Of a stretch of 13,122 bases of DNA, positions 1-6,828 are shown in pieces. Source of the DNA: Fibrobacter sp. (lineage in GTDB: Bacteria > Fibrobacterota > Fibrobacteria > Fibrobacterales > Fibrobacteraceae). The stretch's first letter is position 1. Each line of letters begins with the position of its first letter. Position numbers and translations under genes: made by a program. The DNA lies in NCBI GenBank assembly GCA_017550445.1, contig JAFZOV010000026.1:1-13122 (forward strand). The letters are read 5' to 3'. The notes beneath the pieces are model-generated. The model saw only the letters and a program-made list of their open reading frames with translations. It did not search any database and had not been told where the DNA came from.

Positions 1-842
1 ATACCGTGAAGGACGGTCTAAACGGTGACAACTGCACTATCGAAGATAATGAAAACGGCACTGCCACGATTACGTGCGGAACGGCAACGTATACTGTGAA
101 GGACGGTCTAAATGGTGACAACTGCACTATCGAAGATAATGAAAACGGCACGGCCACGATTACCTGCGGCACGGCAACGTATACCGTGAATGACGGCGCT
201 GCGGGTGCGAAGGGTGATGCTGGTTATGGCTGCTCTGCTATGTCTTATACGGGGTATGCTGTTATCAGCTGCCAGTCTGGCGTTGATGACGAAGAAGAAC
301 CGGTATATAAGAAAGATACGATTCTTGCTGCTGGTTATGTTAAATGCGGTACGGCCGTGTATGAAGCCTCTAAGGGCGTGTGTGAAGAAGGTTCTTGGAC
401 TGCTTATACCTGCGGCTCTGCAATGCTTGGCGCTGACCAGTTCTGTGAAAACGGCGTTGCTTATACTAAGGCCGATTACTGGACAGAAGCAACGACATAC
501 CCGAAGGCAACCTATGGCAGGTGCGATGTAAAAAATCCCGATGATACGACTGATGTGACTATTGGTGAATACTACTTGCTTGCCTCTCAATATTGCATAG
601 ACGCTGTTGCTAAGGACAAGTATCAGGAATGCGGTGGAGTTCTCTTTAATGCCACAACCCATTTCTGCTATGCTAGCACTGTTTATGCCCTTTGTGGTGA
701 TGAACCCTATAATCCGGAAACGCATTTCTGTGTCAGTATGACTCCGTACAATCTTGAAACTTACGGCCCTTGTGGTGAAACGTACTATAACAAGAGTACG
801 CAGACTTGTGAAAATGGTGTTCCCACACCTATAGCTCCCTAA
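1..842 (+). CDS. Cys-rich repeat surface protein, C-terminal part (5' end outside window)
   Basis: The frame is open from the window edge (first whole codon at 3) to TAA at 840-842, so only the last 279 or so residues are visible and the true start lies upstream. It begins with two copies of a 30-residue unit (6-185). A degenerate third unit turns into a short Gly-x-x run resembling collagen-like repeats (GAAGAKGDAGYG). The rest, about 345-809, is a series of Cys pairs of the form CG-x3-[YF]-N-x4-5-C, such as CGGVLFNATTHFC and CGDEPYNPETHFC. The even Cys pairing suggests disulfides and hence an extracytoplasmic protein, although the signal peptide would be off-window. I know this type of short Cys-paired repeat from large Fibrobacter surface proteins, but its function is not established and I assign none. 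It lies 47 bases upstream of a lipoprotein gene on the same strand with no terminator between, so co-transcription is likely. No catalytic motif is seen. Confidence 0.8.
   Translation, partial: TVKDGLNGDNCTIEDNENGTATITCGTATYTVKDGLNGDNCTIEDNENGTATITCGTATYTVNDGAAGAKGDAGYGCSAMSYTGYAVISCQSGVDDEEEPVYKKDTILAAGYVKCGTAVYEASKGVCEEGSWTAYTCGSAMLGADQFCENGVAYTKADYWTEATTYPKATYGRCDVKNPDDTTDVTIGEYYLLASQYCIDAVAKDKYQECGGVLFNATTHFCYASTVYALCGDEPYNPETHFCVSMTPYNLETYGPCGETYYNKSTQTCENGVPTPIAP
6..185 (+). repeat. Two tandem 90-bp (30-residue) coding repeats
   Basis: Copies at 6-95 and 96-185 each encode the same 30 residues, beginning VKDGLNGDNCTIEDNENGTA. They differ at five bases by eye, and all five changes are synonymous. 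The three bases before copy 1 (Thr codon) match the end of the unit, so the array probably continues upstream. A diverged third unit starts at 186 (VNDGAAGAKG). Each unit has two Cys residues. Confidence 0.95.
345..809 (+). repeat. Cys-pair modules (CX10-11C) in the surface protein
   Basis: Five short modules share the pattern Cys-Gly-x3-aromatic/Leu-x5-6-Cys: CGTAVYEASKGVC (345-383), CGSAMLGADQFC, CGGVLFNATTHFC, CGDEPYNPETHFC and CGETYYNKSTQTC (ending 809). They are separated by 7 to 10 residues, except where a 40-residue segment with its own Cys pair intervenes. They are protein-level repeats, too diverged in DNA to be a recent duplication. Each module probably closes one disulfide loop, which is an inference. 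Confidence 0.75.
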
Positions 843-889
843 CCCCAGCATAAAGGCAAAAGAATTTTAAAACAGGAGTAAATCAACTT

Positions 890-2896
890 ATGAAACTCAA
901 ACTAGCATTTGGAATCGCATCTGCCGCTATGCTTTTCTGCGCTTGTGGCGACGATACCGTTACAAATATTACGGACGAAGCAAAGTCCAAGGGTACAATC
1001 ACTCTCAAGGTTGTGGATAATAGCACTGGCCTTGCCATTGATTCTGCCGAAGTCTATTCCCTCATTGATGCCGAGACTGAATATACGGACTCGGTGGGCG
1101 TCACCACTTGGAAGAAGAACGCCATCGGTGATTACGAATACACAATCGTTAAAGATGGCTATGCAACCCGTACATATACGGCCCTGCTTCAGGAAAATAG
1201 CCAAGGCGATATTGCCCGCGTAGAAGACCGTATCGAAATCGTTCCCATGTACAAGGAAGGTGTTTCGGTTAAGGGTACTGTGTTGCTGAAGGATCCCCAG
1301 AATGGTAACCTTTCTGCGGCAAAGAACGTGAAGGTCGTTCTCTCTTACGATAATTCCTTTATCGTTCCTTCTGAAATTACGACCAAGACCGATACTTCGG
1401 GCGTGTACGAATTCAAGAACCTTGCCGAAGGTCTTGCCTATTCTGTTAAGGTTCCGCAGGTGTCTGTGGACGACAAGACCTACGCTTCTGAAGAACGTAA
1501 GGCAATCAATTCTGAACTCCGCAATGGCGAACAGCGTGTTCTTGAACCGGTGACCATGTCCATCGTGGGTCTCACACCGGAACTCATCAAGGACAACCTG
1601 CAGAGCCTTGAAACCGATGACAATGTGAAGCTTTCCTTCTCGACAGCTTTGCTGGCAGACTCCGTGTCTACGGCATGGAAGGTCTACAAGGGCGCCATCG
1701 AATATTATCTTGATGTCGATGGTCTGTATTATACGGATGTTTACGGCTCTACCGAAGTTCTCGTCACTGCATCTTTGGATGATGATGACAGAACCGTGGT
1801 AATCAAGCCGGTTTCTGAAAAGTGGACCAAGCTTGCAACCTATACGGTTGTGGGTACCGTGTACACCAACGAAGGCAAGAGCGTTCGTATTACCAAGAAG
1901 TTTGTACCGGGTGGCACCGTGTCTAGACCCGACCTGATTAAGGGTTTGGTTGCAGAAGACTACTATGGTCGCTATGTTGCATTGCGCTGGAATAAGGCCG
2001 AAACCGAAGTCAAGGGCTACAAGGTGTTCTTCCAGACGAGCGAATCTGCCGACTTCGAAGAATATAAGGCTTGGGGCACCGGCGAACTTCCGATTGACTC
2101 TACTTCTTGCAAGAAGATGAAGACCGCTTCGGAATGCGATCAGTATGTAGACCTGGGCGTGCCTGCACGTACCGAAACCAACTACTATTGGTATTCGAAG
2201 TATGAAATTTCTTCGAGTGATGTCAGGACGGATGATGATGGCGTTGTCTATGGCGATTCCACTAGTTATGTCTATACTTGGTATGCAAAGTATGATACCA
2301 CAGAAGTGTCGTCCATTGAAGATTATACAACGAGTACGTATAAATATGTTTGGCCTGACGCCTCTATATGCTATGCCAGTACTTATTCTTATTGCCCGCA
2401 ATATGACGAATATGGTTCTGATTATACCAGCCGCACTTATGCTTATCTTTCTATTACGGGTGCGTCGCCCGATGTATGTAAGATTGGTAGCGGCTCCTCT
2501 TATACGAGCTGCGAACAGTATGAACTGTATGGGACTTCCCCGAAAAAGACGGATTATATCTATTACAAGAAGATTCCGACTGATTCCGTTTCTTGCACAT
2601 CTAGCTATGACTCGTACGAATATACGCTGACTCCGAAGTGCGCTGAATATGTGGAAGAATATGGCAAATACAATAGTGTTAACTACAACTACTGGTGGTA
2701 CAAGAAGTATGCTTCTGTCAAGCCGACTGCCGAAAGCGACCGAGCCTTTGTCTCCGCTACAAGCGTGATTCGCAGCGGTACGGAATGGGTCAAGTTCATT
2801 GTGCTCCCGTACGTGATTGTGGACGGCGATACGGTTACGGCCGACGCAGTCGCTGCAACGCCCAGCAAGTTCGAAGTAAAGAAAGAAAAAGAATAG
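890..2896 (+). CDS. Large surface lipoprotein with Tyr/Cys-rich repeat insert
   Basis: This 668-residue protein starts at an ATG preceded by AGGAG at 874-878. The N-terminus is a lipoprotein signal, with a hydrophobic stretch ending FCAC and Cys19 as the likely lipidated residue, followed by acidic residues. By eye the domains are: 35-120 and 125-222, two beta-rich domains like the carboxypeptidase regulatory-like fold (phrases such as TDTSGVYEFKNLAEG are typical); 225-342, a bacterial Ig-like domain; 346-398 plus 615-668, a fibronectin type III-like domain. Residues 399-614 are a Tyr/Ser/Cys-rich block with about six aromatic repeats that interrupts that last domain. Apart from this block the protein aligns end to end with the next gene product, so the two are tandem paralogs. 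No catalytic residues are visible. A structural, adhesive or substrate-binding role at the outer membrane is an inference. Lipoprotein status is fairly sure; the domain names are family-level guesses. Confidence 0.88.
   Translation: MKLKLAFGIASAAMLFCACGDDTVTNITDEAKSKGTITLKVVDNSTGLAIDSAEVYSLIDAETEYTDSVGVTTWKKNAIGDYEYTIVKDGYATRTYTALLQENSQGDIARVEDRIEIVPMYKEGVSVKGTVLLKDPQNGNLSAAKNVKVVLSYDNSFIVPSEITTKTDTSGVYEFKNLAEGLAYSVKVPQVSVDDKTYASEERKAINSELRNGEQRVLEPVTMSIVGLTPELIKDNLQSLETDDNVKLSFSTALLADSVSTAWKVYKGAIEYYLDVDGLYYTDVYGSTEVLVTASLDDDDRTVVIKPVSEKWTKLATYTVVGTVYTNEGKSVRITKKFVPGGTVSRPDLIKGLVAEDYYGRYVALRWNKAETEVKGYKVFFQTSESADFEEYKAWGTGELPIDSTSCKKMKTASECDQYVDLGVPARTETNYYWYSKYEISSSDVRTDDDGVVYGDSTSYVYTWYAKYDTTEVSSIEDYTTSTYKYVWPDASICYASTYSYCPQYDEYGSDYTSRTYAYLSITGASPDVCKIGSGSSYTSCEQYELYGTSPKKTDYIYYKKIPTDSVSCTSSYDSYEYTLTPKCAEYVEEYGKYNSVNYNYWWYKKYASVKPTAESDRAFVSATSVIRSGTEWVKFIVLPYVIVDGDTVTADAVAATPSKFEVKKEKE
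2084..2731 (+). repeat. Tyr/Cys-rich imperfect repeat block inserted in the lipoprotein
   Basis: Residues 399-614 of the 668-aa lipoprotein contain about 37 Tyr in 216 residues and eight Cys in four pairs (407/416, 494/502, 530/541, 569/584). Aromatic-Lys motifs recur: YYWYSKY (432-438), YVYTWYAKY (460-468), YKYVW (484-488), YAYLSI (517-522), YIYYKKI (556-562) and YNYWWYKKY (599-607). Four of the six units have a Cys pair ahead of the motif. Three of these (the last three) share C-x-[QE]-Y or C-A-E-Y followed by x-x-Y-G; units two and three lack Cys. The paralog encoded just downstream has no such block. Confidence 0.8.
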
Positions 2897-2919
2897 GCAA
2901 CTAATCAATAGGTAACAAC

Positions 2920-4275
2920 ATGAATAAAAAGGTTTTAATTCTTTTGTCGTCTGCCACCGTATTGATGACGGGTTGCTTGGAAGATGAAGTTGTCAATGCA
3001 ACTGATGAAGCCAAGACCAATTCTACGATTACGATGAAGATTGTGGATTCCAAGTCCGGTCTTCCGATTGATTCGGCTGTGGTTTATTCGGAACTGGATC
3101 AGGATACGCTCTATTCTGATTCCATGGGCATTGTCTCGTGGGCAAAGAATGCTATCGGTGATTACCGCTACATCGTTTCTAAAGAAGGCTATGCACACCA
3201 GATTGCAAATATCTCTGTCGAAGAATCCGGCAAGGGCAACACAGCCCGCGTGGCCGACAAGATTCTGCAGGTAGATTTGCACAAGGAAGGCGTGACTGTC
3301 AATGGAACCGTCCTTCTTAAGGATACCAAGACAGACAACTTGACTGCCGCTTCCAAGATTCCGGTGGTTATCAAGTATGTCAACGGTGAAGTCTATCCGT
3401 CTGAAATCAAGACGACTACCGATGCTTCTGGCGTGTTCTCTTTCAAGAACCTGGCTGAAAACTGCGATTACCAGATTATAGTTCCGCAGGCAGAAATCGA
3501 CGGACAGACCTATGAAGCTCGTAACGCTGAAGAGCTGGTTGTGGGTGGCCTTCGCGCCGGTGAAGTCCGTAGCATGAATCAGATTACCATGGAAGTGGTC
3601 GGTCTGCTTCCGGAACTGATCCGTACGAATTTCGCAACACTGGATACCATCGACGAAGATGCCGATATCTTCCTCACTTTCTCGACTGATCTTGTGGAAG
3701 ATTCCGTGGAAAATGCCTGGTCGGTTTACAAGGGCGGAATCGCTAACGTGGAAGTTGGCCGCTGCGAAGGTGGCGCCCAGGTGTTGGTGGCTTCGGGGCT
3801 TGACCGTGATGGCAAAACTGTCATGATCAATTCCATTTCCAACAAGTGGAACCGCACCACCTATTGCCTTGAAGGTTCCGTTTACACGAAGGAAGGCCGC
3901 TCCAAGAAATTGGCGGTGAACTTTACACCAGGTTCTCTTTCTGGTCGTCCGTCTAATGTAACCAAGATTACGTTCGACGATACGGAAAACAAGCTTTCCT
4001 GGACGGTGTATAAGAACGAAATTGCCGGTCTTTCTGGCTATAAGATCTTCTATAGGACGGACCGTATGGCGGATGCCCTTGAATACAGGGATATAACCGA
4101 CAATAAAACCACCGAAATCAATATCAATCTCTACGATACCCGTTTCGAAGACGCAACCCGTGTATACTTCTACGTGCTGCCCTATGCCGAAATCAACGGC
4201 AAGATTGTTACTTCTGACGTGGGTGACGAAGACCTCCTGACGAAGAAGGTTGACCTTGTTACTGGCGATGAGTAA
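2920..4275 (+). CDS. Surface lipoprotein, shorter paralog
   Basis: This 451-residue protein starts 23 bases after the previous stop, behind a weak ribosome site (AATAGGT, about 2907-2912), so it is probably translated from the same mRNA. The signal peptide ends LMTGC with Cys19 as lipidation site, and acidic residues follow (LEDE). It repeats the layout of its neighbour: two carboxypeptidase regulatory-like beta domains (about 35-120 and 125-224), an Ig-like domain (about 227-340) and a single unbroken fibronectin type III-like domain (about 343-451). Near-identical phrases in both paralogs include KNAIGDY, GTVLLKD and FKNLAE. It lacks the Tyr/Cys-rich block. Besides the lipid-anchor Cys it has Cys182, Cys282 and Cys316. 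A strong hairpin terminator follows, making this the likely last gene of the operon. Function is unknown; a non-enzymatic surface role is inferred. Confidence 0.88.
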   Translation: MNKKVLILLSSATVLMTGCLEDEVVNATDEAKTNSTITMKIVDSKSGLPIDSAVVYSELDQDTLYSDSMGIVSWAKNAIGDYRYIVSKEGYAHQIANISVEESGKGNTARVADKILQVDLHKEGVTVNGTVLLKDTKTDNLTAASKIPVVIKYVNGEVYPSEIKTTTDASGVFSFKNLAENCDYQIIVPQAEIDGQTYEARNAEELVVGGLRAGEVRSMNQITMEVVGLLPELIRTNFATLDTIDEDADIFLTFSTDLVEDSVENAWSVYKGGIANVEVGRCEGGAQVLVASGLDRDGKTVMINSISNKWNRTTYCLEGSVYTKEGRSKKLAVNFTPGSLSGRPSNVTKITFDDTENKLSWTVYKNEIAGLSGYKIFYRTDRMADALEYRDITDNKTTEININLYDTRFEDATRVYFYVLPYAEINGKIVTSDVGDEDLLTKKVDLVTGDE

Positions 4276-4295
4276 TTCAAGAAATGTTTAAGCGA

Positions 4296-4323
4296 AGGGC
4301 GGGGCCTAGGCCTCGCCCTTTCT
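4296..4323 (+). terminator. Rho-independent terminator of the lipoprotein operon
   Basis: The sequence AGGGCGGGGCCTAGGCCTCG and the four bases after it (4296-4319) form a near-perfect palindrome with one G-T wobble, followed by TTTCT. It lies 21 bases after the stop of the second lipoprotein gene. The T tract is short, so efficiency may be moderate. Confidence 0.8.
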
Positions 4324-4329
4324 GTATAT

Positions 4330-4357
4330 AAAAGAAAACCGGTCATGCGACCGGTTT
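4330..4357 (-). terminator. Rho-independent terminator of the downstream GH5 gene
   Basis: A perfect 9-bp stem (AAACCGGTC at 4336-4344 with GACCGGTTT at 4349-4357) has a four-base loop. Read on the minus strand it runs into TTTTCTTTT, a good uridine tract. It lies about 60 bases past the stop of the 730-aa cellulase. Confidence 0.85.
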
Positions 4358-4374
4358 CCTTTGCTTTGTCAAGC

Positions 4375-4405
4375 ATCCCGGCAAGACACTCCAACCGGCC
4401 GGGAT
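4375..4405 (-). other. Hairpin in the 3' UTR of the GH5 gene
   Basis: ATCCCGGC (4375-4382) and GCCGGGAT (4398-4405) form a perfect 8-bp stem with a 15-base loop, only 12 bases after the cellulase stop on the minus strand. No T tract follows it directly. It may support termination or protect the mRNA 3' end; this is an inference. Confidence 0.5.
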
Positions 4406-4417
4406 TCCACACGAAAC

Positions 4418-6610
4418 TTATTTCAAAATCACCTTCTGCATGTAGCGCTGGCTGCCCTGGCGAACCATGAGCATTGCCGGGCCGCGGTAGTCGCTGGAGA
4501 GTTCTACGCGGTTTGCACCCTTGCTTGCGGTGAAATTCTGCTGGGCAATCACTTGGCCGAGGCTGTTCAGGAGCATTGCCTTAGCCGGAGCGGTCGTTGC
4601 GGCGGTGAAGCTTGCACTCACCATGCCATGCTGTACATTCACGAACATCTTGGATGCTGCGACAGAACGGACTGTTGCTATGGACATCGCAGGGCCGGTT
4701 CCCTTGGCGTTGGCCTGGATGTAGGTGGGCTGGCTTGCAATTCCGGACGTTTCGATGTTTGCCGGTGCGGTATCGAAGCTAGCCAAGGTATCTACCGTGC
4801 CGTCGGCCTTGTGCAACAGGATGTTGTTCAGGTAAATGGTTCCGACAAGTTGCGTGGCGTAAATGTCGATGCCCCATGAATTTACCTTGGTCGGGTCGGC
4901 GATGCTCAAGGCTTCTGTACTCTTTTCGCTACTGGCTTGCAGCTTGACGTTCACGTTGCTTACGAGGCCGCTGTAGTCATTCATGTTTCCCATGCTGTAG
5001 TCGGTCCATGTGTTGGTGGAACCGCTTTGTGCGTACATGCCGATACTAGTCCATGCGTAGCCGTTGCAACCGTTCTTCTCGTCACCTTCGCAACCGGTTA
5101 CAGAAACCGGTTCGGTGCGGATGTCGAAAGAAATTGCTGTGTATGCGGACCAGTCTGCGCCACCTGCAAATTTGAAACTGATTCTGCCGGTTTCGCTCTT
5201 GGTCGAAACCTTGGTGTGGTATTCCACCCAGAGAGCCTTGTCGCTTTCAGAAATAGCCGGACCTTCCTTAGGACCTTCGTAGGCCTTGGCAGCTTCGAAC
5301 TGCGTCTTGATGGCATTCATCGTGAGTTCGTCAACAATGGTGCCGAGGTTTGAACCGTTAGAAGCCTGGCGACGGATAATGGTCATGTGGTCTTTTGTGT
5401 TGCCTTCGCCTTCGTATCCGGTATCCCAAATGATGGGAACGATACCGTGCGACTTGGCTGAAGCGACGGTGTAGCCATACCAGGCGGCGATTGCTTCGAG
5501 GTGAGCATCCAAATCAAATCCTTCGGTTCCCTTGAGGCTGAAACGCTTGTTTGCGCCCATTTCGCCAATCACCACAGGAATGCCTTCATCGGCGAAGGTC
5601 ACCTGCAATTTCTTGAACTGGTTGTCGATGCTCTGCTTGGAACCGAGAGAGGAACCGGAACAGGTACGTTCTGCTACGCCGTTGGTCTTGTCTTCCCAGT
5701 ACCAGAAGGTCTTGCCCCAGCTTTCGTCTGCGGTCATTAGTGAGAACTGATACGGATAGAAGTGGGCTTCGACCATGGTGTATCCCTTGCCGGCTGGATC
5801 TTCGGGATAGTTATTGGCCAGCATCTGGAACATGTCGATTTCGGTACGGGGCGTTTGTAAAATTAAGGTACGGGTGTCGTTGTTGCCACCGGTGCTACGC
5901 ACAGCGGTAATGAATGCGTCGTAGTAGTCCTTCAAGACCTGCATACGGGTATTGTCGAATTCCCATTGGGTTCCGTTCCACGGGTCGTTTACGCCTGGTT
6001 CGTTGGCACCTGCAAAAAGAAGGTGCTCGTCGTAGTCCTTGAAATAGGTGGCAATCTGTTTCCAGTAAGCAGTTTGGCGTGCTTTGGTGGTAGCGGCCTT
6101 GTTTGCAATATTGTTTGCGCCGCTGCGGGGGCTTGCGGTGCCATCGTAAACGCGGTCTTCCAGCCAGCCTTCGTCCCAGTGGGAGTTGAGCACGACGTAC
6201 ATACCTTCGGCAATAAACATGTCTACGACATCTTTTACCTGCTTCAGCCATGCGGCATCAATTGTGGGGTTGGTGAAGTCGGCAGCCTTGCCAACGTGAG
6301 TATAGTTGGTGTTGTCTGCGCTGCCGTTGTTGGCGGCGATATCTTTTTCGAGAGCGTCGGAGTGGGAATACCATGCGCAGGGAATGCGGACTGTGGTGAA
6401 TCCGGCGGCTTTGACGCCGTTTACGATTGCAGCGGTGGGGACGATGTTGCCCCATGCGGTCGGGTCGCTCGGCACTTCCATTGTGTTGCCGAGGTTCCAG
6501 CCGAGACCCATCTTGGGGTAAATCTCGGTTGCCTTGGGAAGCGCAAATGCGGTGCTGGTAGCAAAAAGTGCTGCACTGCATACGAAACCAAACATTCCAA
6601 AACGAGTCAT
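4418..6610 (-). CDS. GH5 endoglucanase with CBM-like domain and T9SS-type C-terminal domain
   Basis: This 730-residue secreted cellulase should hydrolyse internal beta-1,4-glucosidic bonds of cellulose or related glucans outside the cell. Residues 1-23 are a signal peptide ending AFA. The GH5 (clan GH-A) catalytic domain covers about 25-445. It shows GWNLGN (37-42), RIP (75-77), His144, the acid/base Glu204 in NEP, His283/Tyr285, the nucleophile Glu350 in VIGEMG, and Trp395. The motifs suggest subfamily 4, without certainty. Residues 448-612 look like a beta-sandwich carbohydrate-binding module of the CBM11/CBM30 type (WSAYTAISFDIRTEPVS), with Cys507 and Cys515 close together. Residues 655-730 resemble a T9SS type A sorting domain (LLNSLGQVI and a final VILK). 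The start was set by AGGAGT at 6615-6620; an in-frame extension upstream has no signal-like sequence. Its own terminator, plus one between it and the paralogous gene upstream, suggest a single-gene transcript. Confidence 0.93.
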   Translation of the reverse strand: MTRFGMFGFVCSAALFATSTAFALPKATEIYPKMGLGWNLGNTMEVPSDPTAWGNIVPTAAIVNGVKAAGFTTVRIPCAWYSHSDALEKDIAANNGSADNTNYTHVGKAADFTNPTIDAAWLKQVKDVVDMFIAEGMYVVLNSHWDEGWLEDRVYDGTASPRSGANNIANKAATTKARQTAYWKQIATYFKDYDEHLLFAGANEPGVNDPWNGTQWEFDNTRMQVLKDYYDAFITAVRSTGGNNDTRTLILQTPRTEIDMFQMLANNYPEDPAGKGYTMVEAHFYPYQFSLMTADESWGKTFWYWEDKTNGVAERTCSGSSLGSKQSIDNQFKKLQVTFADEGIPVVIGEMGANKRFSLKGTEGFDLDAHLEAIAAWYGYTVASAKSHGIVPIIWDTGYEGEGNTKDHMTIIRRQASNGSNLGTIVDELTMNAIKTQFEAAKAYEGPKEGPAISESDKALWVEYHTKVSTKSETGRISFKFAGGADWSAYTAISFDIRTEPVSVTGCEGDEKNGCNGYAWTSIGMYAQSGSTNTWTDYSMGNMNDYSGLVSNVNVKLQASSEKSTEALSIADPTKVNSWGIDIYATQLVGTIYLNNILLHKADGTVDTLASFDTAPANIETSGIASQPTYIQANAKGTGPAMSIATVRSVAASKMFVNVQHGMVSASFTAATTAPAKAMLLNSLGQVIAQQNFTASKGANRVELSSDYRGPAMLMVRQGSQRYMQKVILK

Positions 6611-6614
6611 GATT

Positions 6615-6620
6615 ACTCCT
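6615..6620 (-). promoter_or_regulatory. Ribosome binding site fixing the 730-aa cellulase start
   Basis: On the minus strand AGGAGT ends four bases before the ATG at 6610. This and the signal peptide right after it decide the start over the open frame reaching to 6673. I found no convincing promoter in the remaining 6621-6770. Confidence 0.8.
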
Positions 6621-6770
6621 GTATTTTTGTTCCTCGCATTGAAATTAAATTCTAAAAGAGGTGTCGTAAACAAAAATGTCCCTTGGTCAAAAATATGTGG
6701 TGATAAATTCTCAACGGCTACAACAGTGTTTTTTTAGGGCTGAAATCGCGAAAAATGGCTAAAATTGTAC

Positions 6771-6802
6771 AAAAAAGCCCCGATTTTGTAAAATCGGGGG
6801 CC
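6771..6802 (-). terminator. Rho-independent terminator of the 497-aa GH5 gene
   Basis: On the minus strand CCCCGATTTT, a two-base spacer and AAAATCGGGG form a perfect stem (6781-6790 region), followed by C and six T. It starts about 27 bases past the stop of the 497-aa cellulase and separates the two cellulase genes into distinct transcripts. Confidence 0.9.
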
Positions 6803-6828
6803 TTTATATATGGAATCGTTGAGAATTT

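Noticed and set aside
6..185. Two direct repeats as a possible CRISPR fragment
   Set aside because: The 90-bp units are contiguous without spacers and are in-frame coding sequence.
902..2908. A 668-codon open frame on the minus strand opposite the long lipoprotein gene
   Set aside because: It has the composition of a reverse-complement shadow with no recognisable domain. The plus-strand frame has a lipoprotein signal, a ribosome site and a paralog next door.
6611..6673. In-frame N-terminal extension of the 730-aa cellulase
   Set aside because: The extension would put 21 polar residues ahead of a normal signal peptide, and AGGAGT sits right before the ATG at 6610.
6705..6828. 11-bp inverted copies of GTTGAGAATTT at 6705-6715 and 6818-6828
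   Set aside because: They are about 100 bases apart, AT-rich and overlap the end of the 497-aa cellulase gene. No target duplication or transposase is present, so chance is the simplest reading.
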